Shown here: positions 7,315-13,898 of the stretch, piece after piece
How the letters are laid out: each line of letters opens with the position of its first letter
Position numbering within the stretch: the first letter of the stretch is position 1
Origin: JAFGIT01 sp016929465 [NCBI: Candidatus Coatesbacteria bacterium]
GTDB taxonomy: Bacteria > B130-G9
Assembly (NCBI GenBank): GCA_016929465.1
Contig: JAFGIT010000355.1
Location: forward strand, 1-13,898
DNA length: 13,898 nucleotides
Direction: 5' to 3'
The notes under the pieces: generated by a model
Database searches by the model: none
The model's input: the letters and a program-made list of their open reading frames with translations, nothing else
What the model was told of the DNA's origin: nothing
Position numbers and translations under genes: made by a program

Positions 7315-9413
7315 TATCGCTTCAAAGTGATGATGCCCAATGACACGATATTGATGTCTGTCGGTATCTCATTGTGCGATAATACTACAACGTTGGGTAT
7401 GAAACGCTCAATAAGATGCCTCAGATGACGCCTAACATTTGCAGAGCACAAAATGACTGGCACGTCTCCGCCGGCAAGCCTGTCTGCCGTCTCCCGGATC
7501 CTCGCTATCAGCTTCTCGGCGACGACAGGGTCCAGCGCCAGGAATGAGGCATGATCGCTTGATTGGACCGAGTCGTTTATTATCTGCTCGATCTCGGGCG
7601 CGAGCGCCATCACTCGGAGGTCTCCCTCCGAATTGCGATACTGCATGCAGATCATTCGTCCCAGCTTGATCCTGACCAACTCGATGATCATTGCCGGGTC
7701 TCTTGTCATCGTTACTGCATCGGCAACACCCTCGAGTATCGAGACCCTATCTCGTATCGATACGCGCTCCTTGAGAAGGCCTTTCAGCACCTTCAACAAA
7801 ATGCCTAGACCGGCGCCGCTCCCTCCTATTTCCTCGACGAGCTTGGGGTGTGTCTCGGCAACCTGGTCCAGAATATTCTGCACATCTTGGCGCGTCAGAA
7901 GCTCGTCGGCATAGTTCTTCGTTATCTCAGATATGTGCGTCGCGATAATCGTGGAAGTATCGACAACGGTGTATCCGGCGAGTTGGGCCCCCTCGCGCTG
8001 GCCTTCGGTTATCCAGAGCGCCGGGAGGCCGAACGTCGGTTCGACGGTCTCCATCCCCTCGACCTCCTCGACGACCGTCCCGGGATTCATCGCGAGATAA
8101 TGGTCGAGGAGCACTTTGGAGCTGCCTACTTCGCTGCCTCGAAGCAGTATCTTGTATTCGTTCGGCGCAAGTTCCAGGTTGTCTCTTATTCTGACCGGGG
8201 GAACCATCAGCCCCAGTTCCAGAGCGAATTGGCGACGAATGGCCTTGATACGTGATAGGAGGTCTCCGCCCTGTGACTCGACCACGAGGCGAATTAACCC
8301 GTAACCGACCTCCAGCTCGAGGGGATCGAGCTTCATCAGCGTCTCGATTTTCTCCGGAGGTTTGACCTCGGGGACCTTCTCCTCAACCTTCTTCACATCG
8401 ATCATCTTCTGTCGATAGATTACAGTCGCCAATCCGGCGGCGAGTATGCCGAAAAAAGCGAATGGTATTCCCGGCAATCCCGGAACAAGAGAGAAACCGA
8501 TCAGGGATGCCGAGGCGATGAACCAGGGCCGATAGTCGTAGAGGATCTGCTGAGTTATTTCCTCGCCGAGATTCGACTTCGCCGAGGCTCTTGTGGTCAT
8601 GATGCCGCCCGCAATCGATATGAAGAGCGCCGGGATGGCACTAACGAGGCCATCACCTACGGTCAGGATCGTGTAGTTCTGTGCGGCCCATATCAGCTCC
8701 TTGCCCTTGAAGGCGACACCTATCATAAGACCGGCCACTATGTCGATGATCGTGATTATCAGAGCTGCGAGCGCGTCGCGCGCCGTGAAGCGGATCGCAC
8801 CGTCCATTGCGCCATAGAACTCCGCCTCATCGGAGAGCTCCTCCCTTCGCCTTCTTGCCTCGCTTTCATCGATAATCCCAGCCGAGAGGTCGGCGTCGAT
8901 GCTCATCTGCTTGCCCGGCAAAGCATCGAGAGTGAACCTGGCTGTGACCTCAGAGGTTCTTACTGCACCGTGATTGATAACCACAAACTGAACCGCGATG
9001 ATGATCAGAAAGAGAACGATGCCGACCTCGAAGCCCCCTTGCGCAACGAACTGCCCAAATGCCCTGATTACCTGGCCAGCCGCTGCCTCTCCCATGTCGC
9101 CCTTCGTCAGGATCAGCCTTGTGGAAGCTATGTTGAGCGTTAGCCGAAAGAAGCTCGAGAGCAGCAAGATGGATGGGAACACTGAGAAATTCGTCGGATT
9201 CTGGACGTACATCGAAACGAGCAGGATCACTATGGATAGGGTGATGTTGAGCGTTATCAGAAAGTCGAGAATTGGGGTCGGAAGAGGGACTATGACGATG
9301 ACCAGGCCCATTATCACGCCAAGTGGTAGAACCAAGTGGCTATGGGACTTCAGTATCCTAGTATAATACTTCCCGACAATGGACTCTAAGAACTGCAATC
9401 TGCTATCCCACAC
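7314..9413 (-). CDS. flhA: Flagellar export gate protein FlhA
   Basis: FlhA, 699 residues, the usual length. It forms the nonameric ring of the flagellar type III export gate; its cytoplasmic domain receives export substrates with their chaperones. The N-terminal half (about 25-330) holds the predicted eight membrane segments, beginning LVLPLGVIMGLVIVIVPLP. The conserved FRLTLNIASTRLIL lies at 89-102. The FHIPEP cytoplasmic loop is easily seen (TSEVTARFTLDALPGKQM, then IDADLSAGIIDESEARRRR and FYGAMDGAIRF). The C-terminal cytoplasmic domain (about 350-699) ends with RRHLRHLIERFIPNVVVLSHNEI-type sequence. The start is GTG at 9413: an in-frame TAG lies 15 bases upstream, so it cannot be much longer, and there is no strong ribosome site. 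flhB ends 30 bases upstream and flhF starts 11 bases downstream. Confidence 0.97.
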   Translation of the reverse strand: MWDSRLQFLESIVGKYYTRILKSHSHLVLPLGVIMGLVIVIVPLPTPILDFLITLNITLSIVILLVSMYVQNPTNFSVFPSILLLSSFFRLTLNIASTRLILTKGDMGEAAAGQVIRAFGQFVAQGGFEVGIVLFLIIIAVQFVVINHGAVRTSEVTARFTLDALPGKQMSIDADLSAGIIDESEARRRREELSDEAEFYGAMDGAIRFTARDALAALIITIIDIVAGLMIGVAFKGKELIWAAQNYTILTVGDGLVSAIPALFISIAGGIMTTRASAKSNLGEEITQQILYDYRPWFIASASLIGFSLVPGLPGIPFAFFGILAAGLATVIYRQKMIDVKKVEEKVPEVKPPEKIETLMKLDPLELEVGYGLIRLVVESQGGDLLSRIKAIRRQFALELGLMVPPVRIRDNLELAPNEYKILLRGSEVGSSKVLLDHYLAMNPGTVVEEVEGMETVEPTFGLPALWITEGQREGAQLAGYTVVDTSTIIATHISEITKNYADELLTRQDVQNILDQVAETHPKLVEEIGGSGAGLGILLKVLKGLLKERVSIRDRVSILEGVADAVTMTRDPAMIIELVRIKLGRMICMQYRNSEGDLRVMALAPEIEQIINDSVQSSDHASFLALDPVVAEKLIARIRETADRLAGGDVPVILCSANVRRHLRHLIERFIPNVVVLSHNEIPTDINIVSLGIITLKR

Positions 9414-9443
9414 TTGCCAAATGTGCTATCTGATCGAGCCTCA

Positions 9444-10550
9444 CTATGCGAGCCTCGCTCCCCGACCTACGCCTGCCCTCTTTGCCATCCTGCTCTTCAG
9501 TTTATATACGTAGGCGAGCACATCCGCAACTGCTCTATAGAGAGACTCGGGGATTATGTCCCCGACATCGACGGTATTGAATAATACCTGAGCGAGAGGT
9601 TTGTTCTCAACCACTTGCACGTCATTCTCAACCGCTATCGAGATGATGCGCTTTGCTATTGCGCCGGCTCCCTTTGCCACCACGAGAGGGGCCGGAACTC
9701 CCGCACCGGTGTATTTGAGCGCGACGGCGATACGAGTAGGGTTTGTTATTACGACATCGGCCTTGGGCACGTCACTCATCATTCTGCGTCGGGCCATCTC
9801 GAACTGCCTTTGCCTTATACGGCGCTTTATAAGCGGATCGCCTTCGACCTCCTTGAATTCATCTCTGACCTCTTGCTTGCTCATCCTGAGGTTCTTCTTG
9901 TATTCATACTTCCGGTAAAAGAAGTCGAAGAGAGCGAGTATCATCAAGAATATGAAGACTCTAAAGAGCAGTATAAACGCGAGCTTGCTGAGATAGATTA
10001 CCGTAGCCACGACCGAGAGACTCAATAGATTGGGTATCTTCGAAAGCTCGGGTCCCACGGTTATGTAACCAATCAAGGCAACGACCAGAAGCTTCATCGA
10101 GTTCGTGGCTGTCTCCGCTATCGTCCTGACCGAGCCGAATACTCTCTTCAAACCGCTGATCGGATTGAGCTTCGAGAACTTGGGCTGCAGCGGCTTGGCA
10201 GTAAAGATGAAGCCGCTCTGAAGGAGATTCGCTACCACCACTATCACGAGGATACAGAACATGAAGGGCAGAGTCGCGCGCGAGTAGAATGAGACCATCC
10301 CCCTGAAAATGGACTGCACGGAATCCAATGTGAATTCTTCGGGATTCGAGAGAGAGCCAAGACCCGTCTTGATATTGTTGGAGATGGTGGATAGGAATCC
10401 CGACCCCATGATCCAGAAGTAGAGTATCGCAGTCCCTAGTACCAGGGCCGACGGGAACTCCTTGCTCTTCGCAACCTGGCCCCGTTCTCTCGCTTTCTTA
10501 ATGCGTCGGGGGGTTGCTTCTTCTGTTTTTTCACCTTTTGGAGTGGACAG
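9444..10550 (-). CDS. flhB: Flagellar export gate switch protein FlhB, with a probable CUG start
   Basis: FlhB, 368 residues if it starts at CTG 10550. The first ATG in the frame, at 10409, would cut off 47 residues, including the family's conserved N-terminus. The codons from 10550 read STPKGEKTEEATPRR and then IKKARERGQVAKSKEFPSA, which is the typical FlhB start, so the gene must begin upstream of that ATG. Between this sequence and the in-frame fliR stop TAA (10556-10554) there are only GTT and CTG. CTG is the best start, with GGGGGG 6 bases before it. Four hydrophobic segments span about 33-215, followed by the cytoplasmic domain. The autocleavage motif is NPTR at 270-273 rather than NPTH; Asn and Pro are in the expected place. 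FlhB normally switches export from rod/hook to filament substrates after cleaving itself here. flhA follows after 30 bases. Confidence 0.9.
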   Translation of the reverse strand: MSTPKGEKTEEATPRRIKKARERGQVAKSKEFPSALVLGTAILYFWIMGSGFLSTISNNIKTGLGSLSNPEEFTLDSVQSIFRGMVSFYSRATLPFMFCILVIVVVANLLQSGFIFTAKPLQPKFSKLNPISGLKRVFGSVRTIAETATNSMKLLVVALIGYITVGPELSKIPNLLSLSVVATVIYLSKLAFILLFRVFIFLMILALFDFFYRKYEYKKNLRMSKQEVRDEFKEVEGDPLIKRRIRQRQFEMARRRMMSDVPKADVVITNPTRIAVALKYTGAGVPAPLVVAKGAGAIAKRIISIAVENDVQVVENKPLAQVLFNTVDVGDIIPESLYRAVADVLAYVYKLKSRMAKRAGVGRGARLA

Positions 10551-10553
10551 AAC

Positions 10554-11336
10554 TTACCCCCCAAATAATGTCAGGACCGCAGACAGGTCAGAACGCATGC
10601 CTTCGAAGAGCTTTACCACCTCATCAACGAAGTAGATCATCGATACGCCGAGCACAAGGAGCCCGATACCGATCTTGAGGGGAAAGCCCACTATCAGGAT
10701 GTTGATCTGCGGAACGGTTCTGGCGATAACGCCCATCAGGACGGTGATCATAAGTAGTATCACGATTCCGGGAGCCGCTATCTTCATGGCAGCAATGAAG
10801 AGGTCGCGCATGACGTTGACGCCGAGAAGGCCAGCAGACCTGGGCAAGACAACGGCAAGTGGCTGAACGGCCTGAAAACTCTGCGCAAGCGCCTCCAATA
10901 GCCAGTGATGAGCGTTGATCGTCACGAATATCAATACGGCAAGCGTGCTCTGAAAGAGCGCTATAACCGACATCTGCGACCCGGACATCGGATCCAAGAC
11001 GTTTGCAATGGTAAGTCCCATCTGCATCGCAACTACCTGCGCGCCGATCTCAACCGCTGTAAGGGCTGCGCGAGCGATGAAGCCGAGTACTATCCCGATC
11101 GCCAATTCCCCCAAGAGGCCGAAAGTGAGCTGAATCATACTCCCCGGAATAACGACCGAATCGACCGGGATGACAGGAAAAAGAAGGAAGGAAACCAATA
11201 CGGAAAGCCCAATCTTCATCTGGTTCGGTATCATCGTCCCGCCCAATATCGGGGCGATACCGATCACTCCGAGCGTTCGAGATAGGACGAGAAAAAAAAT
11301 CTGAACTTCTCTCAAGCTGAAGCCTAGGAGCTCCAT
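10554..11336 (-). CDS. fliR: Flagellar export gate protein FliR
   Basis: FliR, 260 residues, normal length. It is an integral membrane subunit of the flagellar export gate and co-assembles with FliP and FliQ; FlhB packs onto this complex. The sequence is almost all hydrophobic segments, beginning MELLGFSLREVQIFFLVLSR. Family signatures include IAPILGGTMIPNQMKIGLS and the later MQMGLTIANVLDP with GSQMSVIALFQ. The C-terminus has LPRSAGLLGVNV and INILIVGFPLKIGIGLLVLG. The start is ATG 11336; an in-frame TGA lies 9 bases further upstream, so the start is well bounded, though the nearest purine-rich site (GGGAG) is 13-14 bases away. The TAA stop is in the same frame as flhB, 3 bases before its probable start. 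Confidence 0.96.
   Translation of the reverse strand: MELLGFSLREVQIFFLVLSRTLGVIGIAPILGGTMIPNQMKIGLSVLVSFLLFPVIPVDSVVIPGSMIQLTFGLLGELAIGIVLGFIARAALTAVEIGAQVVAMQMGLTIANVLDPMSGSQMSVIALFQSTLAVLIFVTINAHHWLLEALAQSFQAVQPLAVVLPRSAGLLGVNVMRDLFIAAMKIAAPGIVILLMITVLMGVIARTVPQINILIVGFPLKIGIGLLVLGVSMIYFVDEVVKLFEGMRSDLSAVLTLFGG
10557..10562 (-). promoter_or_regulatory. Ribosome-site-like G-run before the CUG start of flhB
   Basis: GGGGGG (10562-10557, minus strand) lies in the last codons of fliR, just before its TAA, and 6 bases before CTG 10550. Its position fits a Shine-Dalgarno-like site and supports re-initiation after fliR termination. A run of six G can also be a place for slippage or sequencing error. 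Confidence 0.4.
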
Positions 11337-11445
11337 GGACGCGCATCATCTCCCGGCAATTGAGTAAATTGAAAAACCGCCCCAGGACGAGTCAAAGCCC
11401 GGTCCCTGAATGACAATCCCCGAGCCGCGCTAATCTTCTGCCGCA

Positions 11446-11715
11446 CTATCTTATATATGCAGGGAAATTCGTGAATAACTCGGCGGTGAAGGCGATAAGA
11501 ACTCCCATGATCCACGGCAGAATGAGAAGCAGCGTGACCATCACCACGAGTATCTTCGGAATGAATGTGAGACTCATATCCTGTATCGAGGTGACAGCCT
11601 GGAAAATGGAAACCAGGATGCCCGTCACGAGCCCCGCCGTGAGAAGAGGAAGCGCAACTAGCAGCGCGGTCTTGATGGCCTTGAACGCAAACGCGCTGAC
11701 GAAGGTCAGCGTCAT
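11446..11715 (-). CDS. fliQ: Flagellar export gate protein FliQ
   Basis: FliQ, 89 residues, typical length. It is a two-helix membrane protein that forms part of the FliP-FliQ-FliR export channel. The first hydrophobic stretch is AFKAIKTALLVALPLLTAGL, followed by the conserved VSIFQAVTSIQDMSLTFIPK and a second membrane segment (ILVVMVTLLLILPWIMGVLI). GGGGAG lies 7 bases before ATG 11715, which settles the start. It is the first gene of the flagellar run in this window. fliP, normally its upstream neighbour, is missing and an unrelated gene ends 148 bases before it. fliR follows after an unusually wide gap of 109 bases in which I see no gene. Confidence 0.95.
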   Translation of the reverse strand: MTLTFVSAFAFKAIKTALLVALPLLTAGLVTGILVSIFQAVTSIQDMSLTFIPKILVVMVTLLLILPWIMGVLIAFTAELFTNFPAYIR

Positions 11716-11722
11716 GGTCTTT

Positions 11723-11728
11723 CTCCCC
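11723..11728 (-). promoter_or_regulatory. Ribosome binding site of fliQ
   Basis: GGGGAG (11728-11723, minus strand) is 7 bases upstream of the fliQ ATG at 11715 and fixes its start. Confidence 0.55.
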
Positions 11729-11835
11729 GAAAGCGAAGTAAATCAGCAACCACAAGCCTATAACCGAGAGTTTGCACCAAACCGCGCGAAAGTCAAGTAT
11801 CGAAAGTCACCACATATTGAAGTGCGGCGCACCGG

Positions 11836-11855
11836 CACCGCTTTGGCTTGCGGTG
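11836..11855 (-). other. Small hairpin after the extracellular protein gene
   Basis: A perfect 6-base inverted repeat, CACCGC and GCGGTG with an 8-base loop, begins 8 bases after the stop codon of the large extracellular protein gene. The position suits a transcription end, but no T-run follows on the minus strand, so a standard intrinsic terminator is not supported. Confidence 0.25.
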
Positions 11856-11863
11856 ACCCGGCG

Positions 11864-13898
11864 CTATAGGAAATCGATCGGCCTCAAGAGCCGGAACTCA
11901 TCTGTAGCCGATATGCCGCAGTAGAAATGCACTGGCTCAATCGCTAGTCCATAGGGTAGTTCTGTCTCTATTAGCGAGTAGCGCTCGAGGCAGAATTTGA
12001 CCGGGATAGCAAGCGATATACCCGAGAGCGTTGATGTGAAGTCGGGATAGAACAACAGCTGCCCGTCACCGAGGTCGCAAGCGATATAGATGTCGATGTC
12101 CTGTGCAGGTCCTGGATTGGCTAGTGTGAAGGTGACCTTGACCTCTCCAGAATTTCCGGCATTCGGCTTATTCCATCCGATTGATTGGATTGGATATGGC
12201 GGGGTGGTCTCGACGTTCGACGGCTCATAAATTCCGTCGAATAGCCCATCGCCGTCACGATCGAGGCATAACGTCGGCGATTTGAGGTCTGAGCTGAGCG
12301 ATTTTATCGTAATGATGCTCTCTTTCTGGAGCAAGATGTTGTTGAAAGTCGATACTTTCTCGCTGCCAACGGAGGGCATCTGCATAAGATCGAGCGAGTA
12401 GGTTCCCTCGCGTTCGGGTTCCATCCATGTATTCCCCCATTTCGAGCCGTCGATACCGAAGCAAGTCGGGGCGCAGCCTTCGTCTTCGGAATAGAAAAAG
12501 GCGAGAATCGTATTAGTCGCGCCGAATCCCTTTCGCTCGAGATTTGCGGAGGTGAAGAGGTTGTAATGCCGGACGAACGAGCAGATGAACTCCCTCAGAT
12601 CCTGTGCGGGAAGTGCCTCTAAACGGCCCAATGTCAGCGATTCTCGAAGGTACTCAATCCCAGCGATCAGGAGGGATGACTGCCCCTTCACAAACGTGGA
12701 ATCCCAAAGCAGCTCGCCTACTGGCGAGCCCTCCCAGAGCAGTCCATTCCCCATTACAGCGTAGTGCTGGGCTTCATACTTTCCGACTGCTTCCAGATCC
12801 CATCTTGCCAGGGCCATGTTGGAGGCGGACGCGCAGAACGTTGGTGTCACACCTTCAAGAAGCTCATGGTTATGGAACCACACCATGCGGTAGTAGTGGC
12901 CGGGGGATGCCCATCGCTCGGAGAGACCGCCCCTGAGCGATGCCACGGCTTCGGCCAGGGAATTTATGTACTCATCCTGATTTGGCACGACGGTCTTGAA
13001 TTCATAAACCTCCGAATCGAGCAACATCCCAGCGTCTGAATTGTCCACAAAAAGCAACACATTGAAGCGAGAGGCCTTCTTCACGGTCGAGAGAATCACT
13101 ATCTCACGCTCGACACTGAGTATCTCATTGGGTTGCATAGGCCCGGTCCCGAACCGAAGGTCTCCATCTGACCACCAGCTGACATTCTCGGACGGATCAT
13201 CGCCGCACGAGGCCTCAAGCCACAGCGCACAATCGAGGTTATATATGGGTACCATCCCGGAATAACGTAGATCGAAGCTCAATGTGCATGGTTCCCCAAC
13301 AACGGGAGGATCGGGCGAAAGTGAGAGCGCTTCGATCTCCAAGTCGCGAGAAGTAGTCACATCGAAGATAAAGAGCCAGGTCGGCCCCTCCGTGACGTTT
13401 CCCTGCTGGTCGATGGCATCAATTCGCCACTCGATTGCTCCTTCGTAGAAAGGAAAGAAAGTGAATGAGCGCTCTTTCAGTCCTTCGGCCTCTTTCCACA
13501 TCCTGCCATAAATCTCAATCCAGACGTCGTACGATATAACTTCTCCGGGGTCCGGGTCCTCGCACTCCCAGGTCAACACGACGGGAGAGTGACGAACGAC
13601 GCCGAGGTTCGCAGGATCCGGTTTCCAGGGCACGGTTGGAGGTGTCCCACCTTCGGGCGCTCCCTCGGTCAGGATGGATATGCCGCCGTATCCTCCGGGA
13701 ATCCACTTGCGGTTAAGGCTATCGACAAAGACCTTAGAGACAGGACCGTCGAAGGCTATCGCTGAGTTGGAGGTACCGTAACGCCGCCACACAGAGCCGT
13801 CGTAGGAGAAAACTCCCGAGACATACGTCGTGAACCACGCCACGTCGTTCTTGTCCAGGCAGACATCATAAATGTATGGCTGATACTGGAGATTGACC
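11864..13898 (-). CDS. C-terminal part of a large extracellular modular protein (propeller repeat, FN3-like, CARDB-like, unknown domain); runs off the right edge
   Basis: The frame is open from the right edge to TAG 11864, at least 677 residues. The GTG at 13843 is internal, because the 18 codons before it carry on the same fold pattern. Visible parts, numbered from that GTG: about 1-57, repeats of the two-component-regulator propeller type (NDVAWFTTYVSGVFSYDG..W...Y, then VFVDSLNRKWIPGGYGGISIL); about 68-160, an FN3-like domain with PVVLTWECEDPDPGEVISYD and EWRIDAIDQQGNVTEGPTW; about 165-290, a CARDB-like domain (DLEIEALSLSPDPPVVGEPC); about 295-520, a domain I do not recognise, partly helical and rich in Trp, His and Cys; a Ca-binding-like DRDGDGLFDG near 527-536; and a final CARDB-like domain with VKVTFTLANPGPAQDID. 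The N-terminus and any signal peptide are outside the window, so export is inferred from the domain types. Nothing in it suggests a flagellar role. Confidence 0.8.
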   Translation of the reverse strand, partial: VNLQYQPYIYDVCLDKNDVAWFTTYVSGVFSYDGSVWRRYGTSNSAIAFDGPVSKVFVDSLNRKWIPGGYGGISILTEGAPEGGTPPTVPWKPDPANLGVVRHSPVVLTWECEDPDPGEVISYDVWIEIYGRMWKEAEGLKERSFTFFPFYEGAIEWRIDAIDQQGNVTEGPTWLFIFDVTTSRDLEIEALSLSPDPPVVGEPCTLSFDLRYSGMVPIYNLDCALWLEASCGDDPSENVSWWSDGDLRFGTGPMQPNEILSVEREIVILSTVKKASRFNVLLFVDNSDAGMLLDSEVYEFKTVVPNQDEYINSLAEAVASLRGGLSERWASPGHYYRMVWFHNHELLEGVTPTFCASASNMALARWDLEAVGKYEAQHYAVMGNGLLWEGSPVGELLWDSTFVKGQSSLLIAGIEYLRESLTLGRLEALPAQDLREFICSFVRHYNLFTSANLERKGFGATNTILAFFYSEDEGCAPTCFGIDGSKWGNTWMEPEREGTYSLDLMQMPSVGSEKVSTFNNILLQKESIITIKSLSSDLKSPTLCLDRDGDGLFDGIYEPSNVETTPPYPIQSIGWNKPNAGNSGEVKVTFTLANPGPAQDIDIYIACDLGDGQLLFYPDFTSTLSGISLAIPVKFCLERYSLIETELPYGLAIEPVHFYCGISATDEFRLLRPIDFL

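Noticed and set aside
9444-10409. FlhB starting at ATG 10409
   Set aside because: This start would drop the conserved FlhB N-terminus (KTEEATPRR..KKARERGQV), which is present in frame upstream.
11324-11755. 143-residue minus-strand frame overlapping fliQ
   Set aside because: It is a different frame over fliQ and its flanks. FliQ itself has family signatures and a well-placed ribosome site.
11768-11796. TTGACT followed 17 bases later by AAACTC as a fliQ promoter
   Set aside because: The -35 box is good but the -10 box is poor. I also found no convincing sigma28 or sigma54 match in the 148-base gap; a GG..GC pair near TTGCT has the wrong spacing for sigma54.
1-13898. CRISPR array, insertion sequence, tRNA or rRNA gene
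   Set aside because: No regularly spaced repeats, transposase motifs, terminal inverted repeats or tRNA-like cloverleaf sequence were seen on reading both strands; the window is almost fully accounted for by the protein genes listed.

Overview
The window is a block of flagellar genes on the minus strand, between two genes for secreted or surface proteins. All genes lie on the minus strand, so transcription runs from high to low coordinates. The organism is a flagellated bacterium of moderate G+C content, judged by eye. A flagellum with FlhF/FlhG placement proteins, a FliY-type switch protein (CheC-like part plus FliN part) and a large modular surface protein with a propeller-like repeat would suit many little-studied, mostly Gram-negative-like phyla known from metagenomes. 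I cannot name the phylum from this sequence.

Region by region, in transcription order. (1) 13898-11864: the 3' part of a large extracellular modular protein that runs off the right edge. (2) 11715-9444: fliQ, fliR and flhB, core subunits of the flagellar export gate. fliP, which normally precedes fliQ, is absent. flhB has no AUG, GUG or UUG start. It follows the fliR stop codon in the same frame and most likely starts at a CUG. (3) 9413-7314: flhA, the last export gate component. (4) 7302-5132: flhF and flhG, the SRP-type GTPase and MinD-type ATPase that set flagellar position and number, overlapping as ATGA. (5) 5145-4729: a small unrecognised protein with two membrane segments and a charged helical tail, overlapping flhG. 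(6) 4683-2540: fliM and fliY, the switch/C-ring proteins. (7) 2515-587: a DinG/XPD-type iron-sulfur helicase that follows fliY closely. (8) 350-1: the start of a secreted protein with its own promoter-like sequence, running off the left edge.

The genes from fliQ to fliY, and probably dinG, are closely spaced with several short overlaps, so they look like one transcription unit. FliQ, FliR, FlhB and FlhA build the export gate. FlhF and FlhG decide where and how many flagella assemble. FliM and FliY form the rotor switch that receives CheY-P. Compared with the common order fliM-fliY-fliO-fliP-fliQ-fliR-flhB-flhA-flhF-flhG, this block looks permuted: it begins at fliQ, and fliM-fliY come after flhG.

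I did not find an obviously new defence or mobile system. The points most worth a second look are the fliR/flhB junction (in-frame stop, CUG start), the NPTR replacement of the FlhB NPTH cleavage motif, the altered G3 motif of FlhF, the FlhG-linked membrane protein, and the unrecognised middle domain of the extracellular protein. No stretch longer than 300 bases lacks a gene.
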